Shown here in pieces: positions 21,701-31,900 of a stretch of DNA of 64,000 nt. The stretch covers positions 1 to 64,000 of the forward strand of contig NZ_JARPQB010000028.1 of assembly GCF_029478665.1 (NCBI RefSeq). Direction: 5' to 3'. Every line of letters starts with the position of its first letter. Within the stretch, counting starts at the first letter, position 1. The position numbers were made by a program, and so were the translations under genes. This DNA is from Pseudomonas entomophila. Its GTDB lineage: Bacteria > Pseudomonadota > Gammaproteobacteria > Pseudomonadales > Pseudomonadaceae. A model generated the notes under the pieces. That model was given only the letters and a program-made list of their open reading frames with translations. It searched no databases and was not told the origin of the DNA.

Positions 21701-23254
21701 CAGGCGGTCAAGGACTTCAGAAAAGTCCATGCCTATGCCGTGTATAACGTCAGTTTCTGCCAACGAGTGCTGCACAAGATCCTGTACCAACGCTATCAGC
21801 CCAACCGTACCCAGTTGCTGCAGATTGCCCGGCAGCAACAGCAAGGCCAGCCACTCGCCGCGGCCGACGTGCGCAGCGTCACCCAGCGCCTGGACAACCT
21901 GGCCCCCCTGCTCGAACGCATGACCGAAAACAACAAGCTCCTGCGCCAATGCCAGGATGAACTGGGCAAACTGGCTGGCCCGCGCTTTCCTGAGATAAGC
22001 CAATGGCGAGACCTGGCCGCAACGGTGACAGCCAATGCCGAGCGGGCGCTGGTCCTGCGTTTTCTGCGCCTGGAGGGGCTGCTCAATCGCATGACCCTGG
22101 TCCACCGCCTGCAAGGCGATGCACCCTACTGGCGCGACCGATTCTGGGACAACATAGAGTTGGGGATCGCCCAGCGCGCCAAACTGTTCAAGTTGGCGCA
22201 ACCGGACCCCGAAGTCAGCACGCGCCTGCTGCACAGTATCCAGGGGCACTTCGAGGTCGCCAACCGCCAACTGGGCAACCTGATCGACCTGACCGAAGGC
22301 GATGCCGCGCGGCAAACCGCCCAGCAGTTGCAAGGCGAGCTGGATGAAATCCTCGCCGACGTCACCCGAGACCTGAAGGAGCTGCCGGACTATCCACCCG
22401 TGCGTACCTTGGCGCAACTGCGCCGCAAGGTGCCTGGGTTGATCGAAACGGCCGAACACGGGGTGCTGCTGGCAGAACCCCGCGCGGAAGATGTCAATAC
22501 CGTCGACCTGCCAGGTCCGGACAGCAAGACCCCGACGCGAACCTATCACCTCAAGCAGGGTAATTGGGTGGAACTCAAGCCCGCCAAGGTCACGCAGCCT
22601 AACAGCGAGCGCAGCCTCAAACGCCTGTTGAAAGACAGCTCAGGGTTGATGAACACGGCGCGCAAGGAGCTGGCGAACATCCAGCACGCGGGCAACCGCT
22701 ACCTGCCGGTGGAGATCGAAGAATCCATCCTCCATCAACAGGCTCGTTTGCTCGGACAGGTCGACGCCATCGAGGCACGCCTGACCCAGGACAATGCCAC
22801 CGACGAAGGCGTCAAGGGGCTGGACGCCGAGGGCACCGCCAAAGCCTTGCGTGCCTTGGCCGAGGAACTGCAAAACAAGGCCAGCCAGCTACGGATAGAG
22901 GCAGCCCTGGCGCAGCGGCCGCGCATGAGAGAGGTGCAATTCTTGATCGAGCAAGGCCAGGTGCAACTGGCGAAGGTCGGGCCCCGGGTACGCCTGGCCA
23001 GGGTCAAAGGGCGCCCTGCCGACTTCCTTGACGAATACAGCATCAGCCATGATGGCAAGGCGCTGTGGTATGCCCACTTCCACTACCCGACCCAGGAAGC
23101 CGCCAAGCTCGACTTCATCGCGGGGCACCTGAAGACCCTGGCTCAACGCCATGCCGCAGGCCAGCAGGTGACCGAAGCCAACGGCACGACCACCGAGGTC
23201 TACCGCGCGCCGATTACCACGGCAGCCGCCAGCGCATATTTCTTCAACTTGTGA
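18716..23254 (+). CDS. Large dermonecrotic-toxin-like (DUF6543-type) protein
   Basis: This 1512-residue protein resembles the very large proteins annotated in pseudomonads as dermonecrotic toxin domain (DUF6543) proteins. The N-terminal half carries the repeated HLxDLPxWL-like theme (SLSAHLPDWLRNAP near 340). A hydrophobic stretch (LMFNTLLPLAGSTLG) lies near 710, followed by long helical, Gln-rich segments. The C-terminus (RPADFLDEYSISHDG, ALWYAHFHYP) is typical of the group. No signal peptide, LRR or NEL domain is seen. ATG at 18716 is used, though no strong ribosome site is visible. Such proteins are thought to act on host cells or rival microbes, but the mechanism is unknown. It is monocistronic. 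Confidence 0.7.
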   Translation: MNDNLQQRLAQFSRLDCKVAKRFNDRPTLLGTAEYLLFDQWQQRHLSRQYDPLGLFLKTRHPQTEKTYTRPLAQVLVERYCRRRTLNLTVGADALIARPDDDATLAIDLHEVELLINETGPLLLTVHQQQLTGYWSLFDSSGETPWQWYANDLRQQLQTAIDAHQTAGSLPTFALATAKLVHDYPESAQRSKWPNANGLVVSGLRVDYANNSNLDVDLASAVLIEHADGEPGRDLTLLYTLSGKLLGFASRQALLETIARYHASTTPQTPLRIDITPAASSVFEDQALGLLNQQLRVIETLAGGYHSALDAITLSLDIDRFTSMVDLCSDIEEAQRRSLSAHLPDWLRNAPSRPLMHYSTLLIDVAQRYQEAKGRFWLDGVPTAEAYANQQLAERLAADHPDDACKPEQVRVTNYQVTATAAPVQGSLVTSGEVTPVEFTLAQLAIGNLGLLKPGRVTLTSTTAAPLPTWMTERYLHKLISELDIATAYPASLRRELLDDMTQRQQRQKLLKAQLGAQLPALAMELHLQGKIPDRQIVDHVGQVFSSNPAKTDPRWVMRPLGFVKSPGATVDHPRNTWLIETQTPDGEACLLYRPLHEESLLYFSDRLSLFVAISTPGDLQDDLLQRLPAEDRRFYAHGGFLEPHLFVPLDDTSAVPFGTPAPVSLALEPAEDDIGQALYLACVNESIARFEAQAVSTSQTRWNSWKQLGWLMFNTLLPLAGSTLGKIAWLAQMEIALARFITSDGERDPTEHRLAMVDLLVNIAMLLFSHSLFRLRLEQARVPSPPVQPQFPIASEVAIPEVSTGHAALVDFSWSRPSRTLSPAQHQALTRLQATIQVADLGSPIPAGEFQGLYLHGTVLYTVLEGSVYEVVKDPTRQNMRIVGADQTLGPWLYVNEVGAWQLDLRLGFKGGMPLSEQLRRLQLEKQDALRAANDVIKADKELIPAKLREMTTLESLTNATTDDSVLSTCQERISAVSSFWEHHLEHLKTRNALQAVKDFRKVHAYAVYNVSFCQRVLHKILYQRYQPNRTQLLQIARQQQQGQPLAAADVRSVTQRLDNLAPLLERMTENNKLLRQCQDELGKLAGPRFPEISQWRDLAATVTANAERALVLRFLRLEGLLNRMTLVHRLQGDAPYWRDRFWDNIELGIAQRAKLFKLAQPDPEVSTRLLHSIQGHFEVANRQLGNLIDLTEGDAARQTAQQLQGELDEILADVTRDLKELPDYPPVRTLAQLRRKVPGLIETAEHGVLLAEPRAEDVNTVDLPGPDSKTPTRTYHLKQGNWVELKPAKVTQPNSERSLKRLLKDSSGLMNTARKELANIQHAGNRYLPVEIEESILHQQARLLGQVDAIEARLTQDNATDEGVKGLDAEGTAKALRALAEELQNKASQLRIEAALAQRPRMREVQFLIEQGQVQLAKVGPRVRLARVKGRPADFLDEYSISHDGKALWYAHFHYPTQEAAKLDFIAGHLKTLAQRHAAGQQVTEANGTTTEVYRAPITTAAASAYFFNL

Positions 23255-23261
23255 TACCCGA

Positions 23262-23285
23262 GGGGCGCTGGCCTGCCAGCGCCCC
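23262..23285. terminator. Hairpin between convergent genes
   Basis: GGGGCGCTGG and CCAGCGCCCC form a perfect ten-base stem with a CCTG loop. It lies between the DUF6543-type gene and the enoyl-CoA hydratase gene. T tracts are lacking on both sides. Confidence 0.65.
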
Positions 23286-23292
23286 GCCGGGC

Positions 23293-24066
23293 TCAACGGT
23301 CCTTGAACTGCGCCTCGCGCTTGGCGATGAACGCCGCCATGCCTTCCTTCTGGTCTTCGGTGGCGAACGCGGCATGGAACACCCGACGTTCGAAGCGCAC
23401 GCCTTCGCTCAAGGTCACTTCGAAGGCACGGTTGACGCTTTCCTTGACCATCATGCTCACCGGGATCGACTTGCCGGCGATGGTCGCGGCGACCTTCAGC
23501 GCCTCTTCCACCAGCTCGGCCTGCGGCACGATGCGCGCCACCAGGCCTGCGCGTTCCGCCTCCTCAGCGCCCATCAGGCGGCCGGTCAGGCACAGCTCCA
23601 TGGCCTTGGCCTTGCCCACCGCGCGGGTCAGGCGCTGGGTGCCGCCCATGCCCGGCAGCACGCCGAGGTTGATTTCCGGCTGGCCGAACTTGGCGTTGTC
23701 GGCGGCCAGGATGAAGTCGCACATCATCGCCAGCTCGCAGCCTCCGCCGAGCGCGAAGCCCGATACCGCGGCGATGATCGGCTTGCGCCGGTTGGCGATG
23801 CGGTCAGAATCGCTGAACAGGTCGTCGACGTAGATCTGCGGGTACTGCAGCTCGGCCATTTCCTTGATGTCGGCACCGGCGGCAAAGGCCTTGGCGGAGC
23901 CGGTCAGCACCACGCAACCGATGTTCGGGTCACGCTCCAGCTGGTCCAGGGCCTGGTTGATCTCGCCGACGATCTGCGCGTTCAGCGCATTGAGCGCCTG
24001 GGGACGGTTGAGGGTGATCAGGCCGACCTTGCCGTGGATGTCCAACAGGATGGTTTCGAATGCCAT
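23293..24066 (-). CDS. fadB1x: Enoyl-CoA hydratase
   Basis: This crotonase-fold enzyme of 257 residues hydrates trans-2-enoyl-CoA to 3-hydroxyacyl-CoA. The oxyanion-hole motif is in [11 protein letters not shown], and the two catalytic glutamates, Glu111 ([11 protein letters not shown]) and Glu131 ([12 protein letters not shown]), are 20 residues apart as in the mitochondrial enzyme. It is the last of five genes transcribed leftward that together form a complete activation and beta-oxidation set, matching the fadDx/fadB2x/fadAx/fadB1x cluster of P. putida. ATG at 24066 is used; the longer start at 24096 overlaps the previous gene. The symbol rests on remembered synteny. Confidence 0.88.
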   Translation of the reverse strand: MAFETILLDIHGKVGLITLNRPQALNALNAQIVGEINQALDQLERDPNIGCVVLTGSAKAFAAGADIKEMAELQYPQIYVDDLFSDSDRIANRRKPIIAAVSGFALGGGCELAMMCDFILAADNAKFGQPEINLGVLPGMGGTQRLTRAVGKAKAMELCLTGRLMGAEEAERAGLVARIVPQAELVEEALKVAATIAGKSIPVSMMVKESVNRAFEVTLSEGVRFERRVFHAAFATEDQKEGMAAFIAKREAQFKDR

Positions 24067-24079
24067 GCAGACTGCTCCT

Positions 24080-25207
24080 TCAAAGATTGCGCGCAATGAC
24101 CATGCGCTGAATGTCGCTGGTGCCTTCGTAGATCTGGCAGACCCGCACGTCGCGGTAGATCCGCTCCAGCGGGAAGTCGCTCAGATAGCCATAACCGCCC
24201 AGGGTCTGCAAGGCATCCGAACAGACCTTTTCGGCCATTTCCGAGGCGAAAAGCTTGGCCATCGACGCCTCCACCAGCGCCGGGCGCCCAGCGTCGCGCA
24301 ACGCGGCGGCGTGCAGCACCATCTGCCGGGCCACGGCAATCTTGGTTGCCATGTCGGCCAGGCGGAAGGCCACGGCCTGGTGCTCGATCAAGGGCTTGCC
24401 AAAGGTCTGCCGCTCGTTGGCGTAGTCGCGGGCCGCCTCGAAGGCGGCGCGGGCCATGCCCACCGATTGCGAGGCGATGCCGATGCGCCCGCCTTCGAGG
24501 TTGGCCAGGGCAATCTTGTAGCCCTGCCCTTCCTCGCCCAAGCGATTGGCTACCGGCACCCGCACATTGTCGAAGACGATCTGGCAGGTGTCGGACGCGT
24601 GCTGGCCCAGCTTGTCCTCGACCCGCGCCACCTGATAACCCGGTGCATCGGTGGGCACGATGAACGCTGTGATGCCACGCTTGCCGGCCTCAGGGTCGGT
24701 GACGGCGAAGACGATCACCACCCCGGCGTTCTGCCCGGAGGTGATGAACTGCTTGCTGCCGTTGAGCACGTAGTGGTCGCCGTCCAGGCGGGCGCGGGTC
24801 TTCAGGCTGCTGGCGTCGGAGCCGGCCTGGGGCTCGGTCAGGGCGAACGCACCGAGCATCGCGCCGCTGGCCAGTGGCGCCAGGAACTGCTGTTTCTGCG
24901 CCTCGCTGCCGAACTTGAGAATCGGCACGCAGCCCACCGAGTTGTGCACACTCATGATGGTCGAACAGGCGCCGTCGCCGGCGGCGATCTCTTCCAGGGC
25001 CATGGCATAGGCCACGTAGCCGGTGTCGCTGCCACCGTATTGCTCGGGTACCAGCATGCCGAACAGGCCGAGGTCGGCCATCTGCGCGATCGCCTCCTTG
25101 GGGAAGCGGTGCTCCTTGTCCCATTGCTCGGCGAATGGCTTCAGCCGTTCCTGGGCGAACGCCCGCACGGCATCGGCGATCTGTTGTTGCTCTTCAGTTA
25201 CCAGCAT
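24080..25207 (-). CDS. Acyl-CoA dehydrogenase
   Basis: This FAD enzyme of 375 residues oxidises acyl-CoA to 2-enoyl-CoA, passing electrons to ETF. Family marks include [19 protein letters not shown] near 125, FITSGQNA, and the catalytic base Glu361 in [11 protein letters not shown], the position used by short- and branched-chain enzymes. It sits 8 bases after the thiolase gene and 13 bases before the hydratase gene, so it is operonic. Chain-length preference cannot be read from the sequence. Confidence 0.92.
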   Translation of the reverse strand: MLVTEEQQQIADAVRAFAQERLKPFAEQWDKEHRFPKEAIAQMADLGLFGMLVPEQYGGSDTGYVAYAMALEEIAAGDGACSTIMSVHNSVGCVPILKFGSEAQKQQFLAPLASGAMLGAFALTEPQAGSDASSLKTRARLDGDHYVLNGSKQFITSGQNAGVVIVFAVTDPEAGKRGITAFIVPTDAPGYQVARVEDKLGQHASDTCQIVFDNVRVPVANRLGEEGQGYKIALANLEGGRIGIASQSVGMARAAFEAARDYANERQTFGKPLIEHQAVAFRLADMATKIAVARQMVLHAAALRDAGRPALVEASMAKLFASEMAEKVCSDALQTLGGYGYLSDFPLERIYRDVRVCQIYEGTSDIQRMVIARNL

Positions 25208-25215
25208 GGTTCACC

Positions 25216-26409
25216 TCAGTACAGGCACTCGACCGCCATGGCCGTCGCTTCGCCACCGCCAATGCAGATGGCCGCCACGCCACGGCGCAGCTTGTTCTGG
25301 CGCAGGGCCGACAGCAGGGTCACCAGAATGCGCGCGCCGGAAGCGCCGATCGGGTGGCCCAGCGCGCAGGCACCGCCATGGATGTTGACCTTGTCGTGGG
25401 GCAGGTCGAGCTGCTTCATCGCCGCCAGGGTGACCACGGCGAACGCCTCGTTGATCTCGAACAGGTCCACCTCGGCCAAGTTCCAGCCGGTGCGCTTGAG
25501 CAGCTTGTCGATGGCGCCGATCGGGGCGGTGGGGAACAGCGCCGGGGTGTCGGCGAAGGCCGCGTGGCCATGAATCACCGCCAGCGGCTTCAGGCCGCGC
25601 TTCTCGGCTTCCGAGCGGCGCATCAGCACCAGTGCGGCAGCGCCGTCGGAGATCGAGCTGGCGTTGGCCGCAGTGACGGTACCGCCCTCGCGGAAGGCCG
25701 GCTTGAGCTGCGGGATCTTGTCCAGGCGCGCCTTGGGCGGCTGCTCGTCATCTTTGATGACGCGCTTTTCCTTGCCCTCGGTGACTTCCACCGGGACGAT
25801 TTCGGCGGCGAAGCGGCCGCTCTTGATCGCTTCCTGGGCACGGGTCAGCGAAGCGATGGCAAAAGCGTCCTGGGCTTCGCGGCTGAAGTCGCCCTTCTGC
25901 GCGCAATCCTCGGCGAAGGTGCCCATCAGGCGGCCCTTGTCGTAGGCGTCTTCCAGGCCGTCCATGAACATGTGGTCGATGATCTTGCCGTGGCCCATGC
26001 GGTAGCCGCCGCGGGCTTTGTCCAGCAGGTACGGGGCGTTGGTCATGCTTTCCATGCCACCGGCGACGATCACATCGACGCTACCGGCCAGCAACTGGTC
26101 GTGGGCCATGATCGCGGCCTGCATGCCCGAGCCGCACATCTTGTTCAGGGTGGTGCAGGTGGTGTGCTTGTCCAGGCCGGCGCCCAGCGCGGCCTGGCGC
26201 GCCGGTGCCTGGCCCTGCCCGGCCGGCAGCACGCAGCCGAACAGCACCTGCTCGACACTGGCCGCATCGATACCAGCGCGCTCGACGGCAGCGCGGATCG
26301 CCGCGCTGCCCAGTTGCGCCGCGGTGAGGCTTTTGAGGTCGCCCTGCAGGCCGCCCATGGGCGTGCGCACGGCGCTGACGATGACAACAGGATCGTGGTT
26401 CAGGCTCAT
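25216..26409 (-). CDS. fadAx: Acetyl-CoA acetyltransferase (thiolase)
   Basis: This thiolase of 397 residues cleaves 3-ketoacyl-CoA or condenses acetyl-CoA. The nucleophilic Cys92 is in NKMCGSGMQAA, the active-site histidine lies in CALGHPIGASGAR, and the second cysteine is near 382 in CIGGGEATAM. INEAFAVV is also present. It is flanked by short gaps of 12 and 8 bases within the fad operon. Confidence 0.93.
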   Translation of the reverse strand: MSLNHDPVVIVSAVRTPMGGLQGDLKSLTAAQLGSAAIRAAVERAGIDAASVEQVLFGCVLPAGQGQAPARQAALGAGLDKHTTCTTLNKMCGSGMQAAIMAHDQLLAGSVDVIVAGGMESMTNAPYLLDKARGGYRMGHGKIIDHMFMDGLEDAYDKGRLMGTFAEDCAQKGDFSREAQDAFAIASLTRAQEAIKSGRFAAEIVPVEVTEGKEKRVIKDDEQPPKARLDKIPQLKPAFREGGTVTAANASSISDGAAALVLMRRSEAEKRGLKPLAVIHGHAAFADTPALFPTAPIGAIDKLLKRTGWNLAEVDLFEINEAFAVVTLAAMKQLDLPHDKVNIHGGACALGHPIGASGARILVTLLSALRQNKLRRGVAAICIGGGEATAMAVECLY

Positions 26410-26421
26410 GTTCGGTTCTCC

Positions 26422-27189
26422 TTACTTGGCAGCCATGCGCAGCGCGCCGTCGAGGCGGATCACTTCGCCGTTGAGCATGCTGTTCTCGATGATGTGGCGG
26501 GCGAGCGCCGCGTATTCCTGCGGGCGGCCCAGGCGTGGCGGGAATGGCACGCCAGCGGACAGCGAGGCACGGACCTCCTCGGTCATGCCGGCCATCATGG
26601 GGGTTTCGAAAATGCCGGGGGCGATGGTCATCACCCGAATGCCGAAGCGCGCCAGTTCACGGGCGGCCGGCAGGGTGAGGCTGGCGATGGCCCCCTTGGA
26701 AGCGGCATAGGCCGCCTGGCCGATCTGGCCATCGTAGGCGGCGATGGAGGCGGTATTGATGATCACGCCACGCTCGCCGCCCTCGTCAGCCTGGCCTTCG
26801 GCCATGGCCGCGGCAGCCAGGCGCAGCAGGTTGAAGCTGCCGACCAGGTTGACGTTGATGACCTTGGCGAAGCTGTCCAGGGCGTGCGGGCCGTGCTTGC
26901 CCAGGACCTTCTCGGCACCGACGATGCCGGCGCAGTTGACCAGCCCATGCAGGCTGCCGAAGGCGCTGACGGCGGCATCGACCGCCGCCTTGGCGGCCTG
27001 TTCGTCGCTGATGTCGGCCACCGCGAAGCGGGCGTTGGCGCCCAGTTCAGCGGCCTTGGCCTCGACGGCGGCGGCATTGAGGTCGACCAGCATGACCTTG
27101 GCGCCGGCCTCGATGAGCATCTGCGCGGTGGCCGCGCCCAGGCCCGAGGCCGCGCCGCTGACGATGAAGTTCTTTTGGGTGATGTGCAT
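26422..27189 (-). CDS. fadB2x: 3-hydroxyacyl-CoA dehydrogenase type II (SDR family)
   Basis: This short-chain dehydrogenase of 255 residues resembles the HSD17B10/type II 3-hydroxyacyl-CoA dehydrogenases. The cofactor loop is [11 protein letters not shown] (11-21), an NCAG motif is near 85, and the catalytic set is Ser148, Tyr161 and Lys165. Asp36 after the second strand (MLVDLN) favours NAD over NADP. It supplies the second oxidation step in the operon. Confidence 0.92.
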   Translation of the reverse strand: MHITQKNFIVSGAASGLGAATAQMLIEAGAKVMLVDLNAAAVEAKAAELGANARFAVADISDEQAAKAAVDAAVSAFGSLHGLVNCAGIVGAEKVLGKHGPHALDSFAKVINVNLVGSFNLLRLAAAAMAEGQADEGGERGVIINTASIAAYDGQIGQAAYAASKGAIASLTLPAARELARFGIRVMTIAPGIFETPMMAGMTEEVRASLSAGVPFPPRLGRPQEYAALARHIIENSMLNGEVIRLDGALRMAAK

Positions 27190-27201
27190 ATCGGTCTTCC
27201 T

Positions 27202-28845
27202 TCAGGCGCCCGCAGCGATCGGCTGCATGGCTTGTTGTCGGGCGATTTCCTGGTTGCGCAGGATGAAGCGTTGCAGCTTGCCGCTCGGGGTCTTGGGCAG
27301 CTCGCCGACGAATTCGATTTCACGCGGGTAGGCGTGGGCGTACAGGCGCTGGCGTACGTGCTGGCGCAGCACATCCTCCAGCTCGGGGCTGCCCTCGTAG
27401 CCGAGGCCCAGTACCACGAACGCCTTGATCAGTTCGGTGCGTTCCAGGTCGGGCTTGCCGATAACCGCGGCCTCGACCACCGCCGGGTGCTCGACCAGCG
27501 CGCTTTCCACGTCGAACGGACCGACCCGGTAGCCGGAGGTGGTGATCACATCGTCGCTGCGGCCGACGAAACTGATGCTGCCATCCTGGTTGAGCTCGAC
27601 GGTGTCGCCGGATAGGTAGTACCGACCAACGAAAGCCTTGGTCGGCTGCCCGTGATAACCGGCGAACCAGCACAGCGGCGACTGCTCGCGGTCCACCGCG
27701 AGGATGCCGGGCTGCCCGGCGGGCAGTTCGCTGCCCTGTTCGTCCACCACCACGATGCGGTGGCCGGGGATGGCAAAACCCGCCGAGCCCAGGTGCACCG
27801 GGTGCAACAGCGCATGGTGGTTGCACAGCACCATGCCCAGTTCGGTCTGGCCGTAGTGGTCGTGGATGGTCACGCCCAGCTCGTCGGCGAACCAGCGGAT
27901 CACCTCCGGATTGAGCGGTTCCCCGGCACTGCTGACGACCCGCAGCCGTCCTTTGATCGGCGCCGAAAACGCCTCGCCCGCCGCGATCAGCAGGCGAAAG
28001 GCCGTCGGTGAACCCGCCAGGTTGGTGATGCCCAACTTGTCGATGACCCGCGCGCAACTTTCGACACTGAACGGGCCGTCGTAGAAGGTGGTGGCATGCC
28101 CCAGGGATAGCGGCCCGGTGACCGCGTAGTAGAGGCCATAGGCCCAGCCCGGGTCGGCCAGGTTCCAGAAGCTGTCCTCCGGGCGCAGGTCGATGGCGTC
28201 ACGCATGTAGCCCTGGAATGCAACGATGGCGCGCAGCGGCACCTCCAACGGTTTGGCCGGCCCGGTGGTGCCGGAGGTGAACATCAACAAGAACGGATCG
28301 TCGCCACGGCGCATGACCGGCTCGCAGACACTGTCCGCGGCATTCAATGCCTGGTGGAAGTCGAGCCCTTCGGCGGCGTCGACGGTCACGATGGGCGGAC
28401 AGCCCAGCACCTCGTCGAGCTTGGGTCGGTTCATGCGGTCGGTGACCACCACCTTGGCATGGGACTGTTCGAGGCGGTGCTCGATGGCCTTCGGCCCGAA
28501 CGCGGTGAACAGCGGCAGGTAGACCGCGCCCAGGCGCCAGGTGGCAAGGATTGTCACCAGCAGTTCGGGGGTACGCGGCATCAGCCCGGCGACCCGGTCG
28601 CCGGCCTCGACGCCCTGGGCCTTGAGCACGTTGGCAAAACGTGCGGCCATGGCTTGCAACTGGTCGAATGTGTAGCGCCCGTTACGGCCATCGCGGCCTT
28701 CCCAGACCAGGGCCGGCTTGCCGCTGCCGGCGTGGCGGTCGCAGCACTCGACACAGGCATTGAGGGCCTCGAAGTTGCCATGCAGCGCCGCGGCGGCGGC
28801 CCGGGCATGATCGAACGAACGGGCGGCCTCGGCGTAATCGCGCAT
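27202..28845 (-). CDS. fadDx: Acyl-CoA synthetase (AMP-forming)
   Basis: This ANL-superfamily ligase of 547 residues activates a carboxylic acid with ATP and CoA. Motifs are the phosphate loop LMFTSGTTGPAKPLE near 205, YGQTELG near 340, the hinge GRSDDVITTSGYRVGP near 435, and the C-terminal catalytic lysine in PKTPSGKLQR near 525. The N-terminus and GWAYGLYY resemble short/medium-chain acyl-CoA synthetases. It is the first gene of the fad operon. Its promoter must lie in the 89-bp gap to the NEL gene. Confidence 0.9.
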   Translation of the reverse strand: MRDYAEAARSFDHARAAAAALHGNFEALNACVECCDRHAGSGKPALVWEGRDGRNGRYTFDQLQAMAARFANVLKAQGVEAGDRVAGLMPRTPELLVTILATWRLGAVYLPLFTAFGPKAIEHRLEQSHAKVVVTDRMNRPKLDEVLGCPPIVTVDAAEGLDFHQALNAADSVCEPVMRRGDDPFLLMFTSGTTGPAKPLEVPLRAIVAFQGYMRDAIDLRPEDSFWNLADPGWAYGLYYAVTGPLSLGHATTFYDGPFSVESCARVIDKLGITNLAGSPTAFRLLIAAGEAFSAPIKGRLRVVSSAGEPLNPEVIRWFADELGVTIHDHYGQTELGMVLCNHHALLHPVHLGSAGFAIPGHRIVVVDEQGSELPAGQPGILAVDREQSPLCWFAGYHGQPTKAFVGRYYLSGDTVELNQDGSISFVGRSDDVITTSGYRVGPFDVESALVEHPAVVEAAVIGKPDLERTELIKAFVVLGLGYEGSPELEDVLRQHVRQRLYAHAYPREIEFVGELPKTPSGKLQRFILRNQEIARQQAMQPIAAGA

Positions 28846-28934
28846 CGTCAGACTCCTGGTTTCTTATTGTTGGAGTGCACCATCGGTCTGACGATGTTCG
28901 CGCCGGCCGTGTCATCCGGCAATGGCCAAAGCTG

Positions 28935-31900
28935 TCAATCAGCCTGAGCGGATTCGCCCGGGTCAAGCCGCTCGCCGGCCCCCACCCGGCCCAGAGCATC
29001 CTGGGTGAGCCGCAAGGCCAACGCGTCCTCGGCGGCTTCTCGCTCGGTCCGCAGCGCGTTCCAACGCTGCGCGTAATCCTCGCTGGTCAGTACATCGACC
29101 TGCTCGTCGAGCTCCGTGCCCAGGTTGGCGTAATTCTCGGCAACCACGGCGAACGCGGCGCCGTGCCGCTGCTCGAGGTAGGCACGCCAGAAATCGCGGC
29201 GGCTGATACTGCGCGCCAGCGCGTCGGTCGCCTCGGCGGCCCGCACCACCGCAAGGGCCGCCTGCTCGCGCGCCTGGGTTATGTCCGCCAGGCCATCGAA
29301 CCTCAGGTACCTGGGCTGGTGAGGCAGGTCCAGGGCCGCGGCCAGCGCCGAGCGATAACCCAGCACGACCTCCAGCACATCGATTTCAGGGTCACCCGCC
29401 AGCCTGTCACGCGCCCTCTGGGCAGCATCCTGGGCGGCATGCTCATCCAGCCGGTCCAGGCGGAACAACTGGCGGCCCAGTGTCAGCAAGCGCTCCCCGG
29501 CCATGCCCTGCGAGCCCTGGCTTCGGGCCCTGGCCGTCAGCAGGTGTATCTGCAGGCGGCTGAACCGCTCCGCATGGCTGTCATGACAACCCCGCACCTC
29601 ATCGGCGTGAAGGAATATCTCCTCACGCAATACTTCATCCTCATCGATCGCTTCGAGCAAGGGCCAAAGCTGTGCGGACATGTGGTCAGGCGCCCTTGTG
29701 AAATCCGGGATATGCGTGACATCTTCCAGCAGCCGGAAAAGCCCACTACTGCCTGGCAATGCCTCGAGTCGCCTCCACAGCAGCGAATGGGTCTGCTCAT
29801 CCTCGCCACTGATCGCCAGCCATCGCGCAATGGCCGTTACCCCCTGGCTGCCCTCGTCACCTTGCCCCGCATCCTCGATCCTCACCGCCGGGTGCGCATC
29901 GACCCGATACAAACGCTCCATCGACTGGAGCCCCAACGGGTTGCCGATCAGGTTCAACCGGCGCCTGAACGACCATGGCATGAGCGCCACGGCCTCCGGC
30001 ACGTTCTGAATGTCGTTGTGGCTCAAGTCGGCAATGTTCAATAGCCCGCAATATTCGATGCCAGCGGGCATGTCCAGCAAACCGCACCGGCTCATTCTCA
30101 ACTCTGACAGCTGGGGCAACTGGTCGAAGCGCATGTTGATCCTCCTGATCGGGTTGAACCCCAGATCCAACGTACTCAGCCCCGACAGCGAGGCCAGGAT
30201 GCGCTGGTCCGTCGCAGTCATGCGAATTCGGTTCGACATCAGCAGCAAGGTACGCAGGCTGGCCAGTTGCGTGACACCAGGAGGCAGGGTGTCGAGCCGA
30301 TTGCGATTGAGGTTCAGAACACGCAAGGACTCGAAGCAGCGCAGGAAATTGCCCCGCACCTCAGTCAATTCCATGTTGACCATCACCAGCTCGGTGACAT
30401 GGCTGAAATCAATCTCCACCGGTAGATCCGGCAAGCGACCAATCCGCCAACCGCTTACATCCAGTCGCATTCCGTCGGCCCGCACTTGCCCGCCATCGGC
30501 CACATCACCTTCATAACGCCAGATAGCGCGCAGACGGTTGGCAAACTGGGCTCGCCGCCCCCTGATTTGCGCTTCTGAACCCTGGCTTTCCCACTGCTGC
30601 AGGATCTCGTCAAGTTGCACATAGTTCTGTTCCTGCTCGAGCAAGGCGCCAATAGGCCAGGCGTGATCACGCTGCAAGCGTTGAACATACCGCTCGACTT
30701 CTTCATCGCTGAAACCGGGGTACAGCGCCCGAATCCGACCTCTCAGTGTACTGCTGGAACTCCGGGAAACCTGTCCCCCAAGCGGATAGCCGACCCGACC
30801 GTCAGGCAACCGTCGGCCCGGGTTGAACCAGGGGGTGGAAGCCCTCCTCCAGCCGAGCCTTGCCAACACCGCGCTGCGTCGTGCCGGCAGCAGCGCTTGC
30901 AGGGCCGTGCGCAGTTGCTCCGCCAGATCACCGTCATCGAACCGCAGCGCCGCCCTGTCGGTTTCGCTCAGCAGCGCGGCAAGCGCCTGGAAGATCCCGC
31001 CCGGTTCGGCCACTTCCTCTTCCCGTTCAAGCCCCCGGCTGTCGTGAAGACGGTACTGCCCATCACGCGCAGACAGCACAACCCTGGTACTGCTCGGCCC
31101 TTGCGGGTCAAGGATCGCCAGTAATCGGCCATTTTCCGAACCTTCGCGCAGCTCCAGGTTGAGCGCCGAGGGCCAGCCTGGCAGGCGCCTCAGCAGGGCC
31201 ATGACCAGTTCACCGGTACCCTGCGAGTGCCCCGTGCGCAGGTACAAGCCTTCTATAGCGCGGTTCGCGCGGGACAACTCCAGCAGGGCTCGGGCCTTTT
31301 GCCCAAGCGAGAATGGCAGGCGCGACTCCAGCAACGCCTGTGCCCTGACCTCAGGCTCGACATCACGCAGCAGCTCTTGGGCGTACACCAGCACCAGCCC
31401 GGGGAAGTCCCGCCGGACCAAGGCCAGCAATCCGTCGTCGGGCGCAACGGTACTCGACAAATGATCGAGCAAAGCCCCCTGTAGCCGGGCCTGCTGTTCG
31501 ACCAGCCGCTCGCCGACTGCCGCCTCGTCCAGTCCCTGCATGTCCGCCCTGCTTCTGCACCACTGAAGCACCTCGGCATCCTCGAGCACCGCCCCCGGCA
31601 GGCGCAGGCCTTGGAACAGCGTCGAGAGCCGGGCATCGGCTTCGAAGCGACGCAGCGTGTCCCGTAGATTGACCGGAGCAGGTCGGTTCTCGACCAGCAC
31701 GCCCCGCAGCTCTTCCTTGTCCACGCCCGCCACCTTGAGAATCCGATCAGCCTGTTCCGCTGTCAGAGGAGGGTCATGGGGCCAGAGCCTGGCAAGCATC
31801 TCGCGGCTGTCATCCCATTCCAGCGGGTGCTCCAGGCGCAGGCGCCAGAAGCGCTCACCGTTGTGCTCGACCAGCGGCTCGAAGGCGCCCTCGCCGCGTG

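Noticed and set aside
25135..27615. 826-codon open frame on the plus strand across the thiolase and SDR genes
   Set aside because: It lies fully antisense to well-supported fad genes, has a low-complexity His/Gly/Arg-rich translation typical of the complement of GC-rich genes, and shows no domain.
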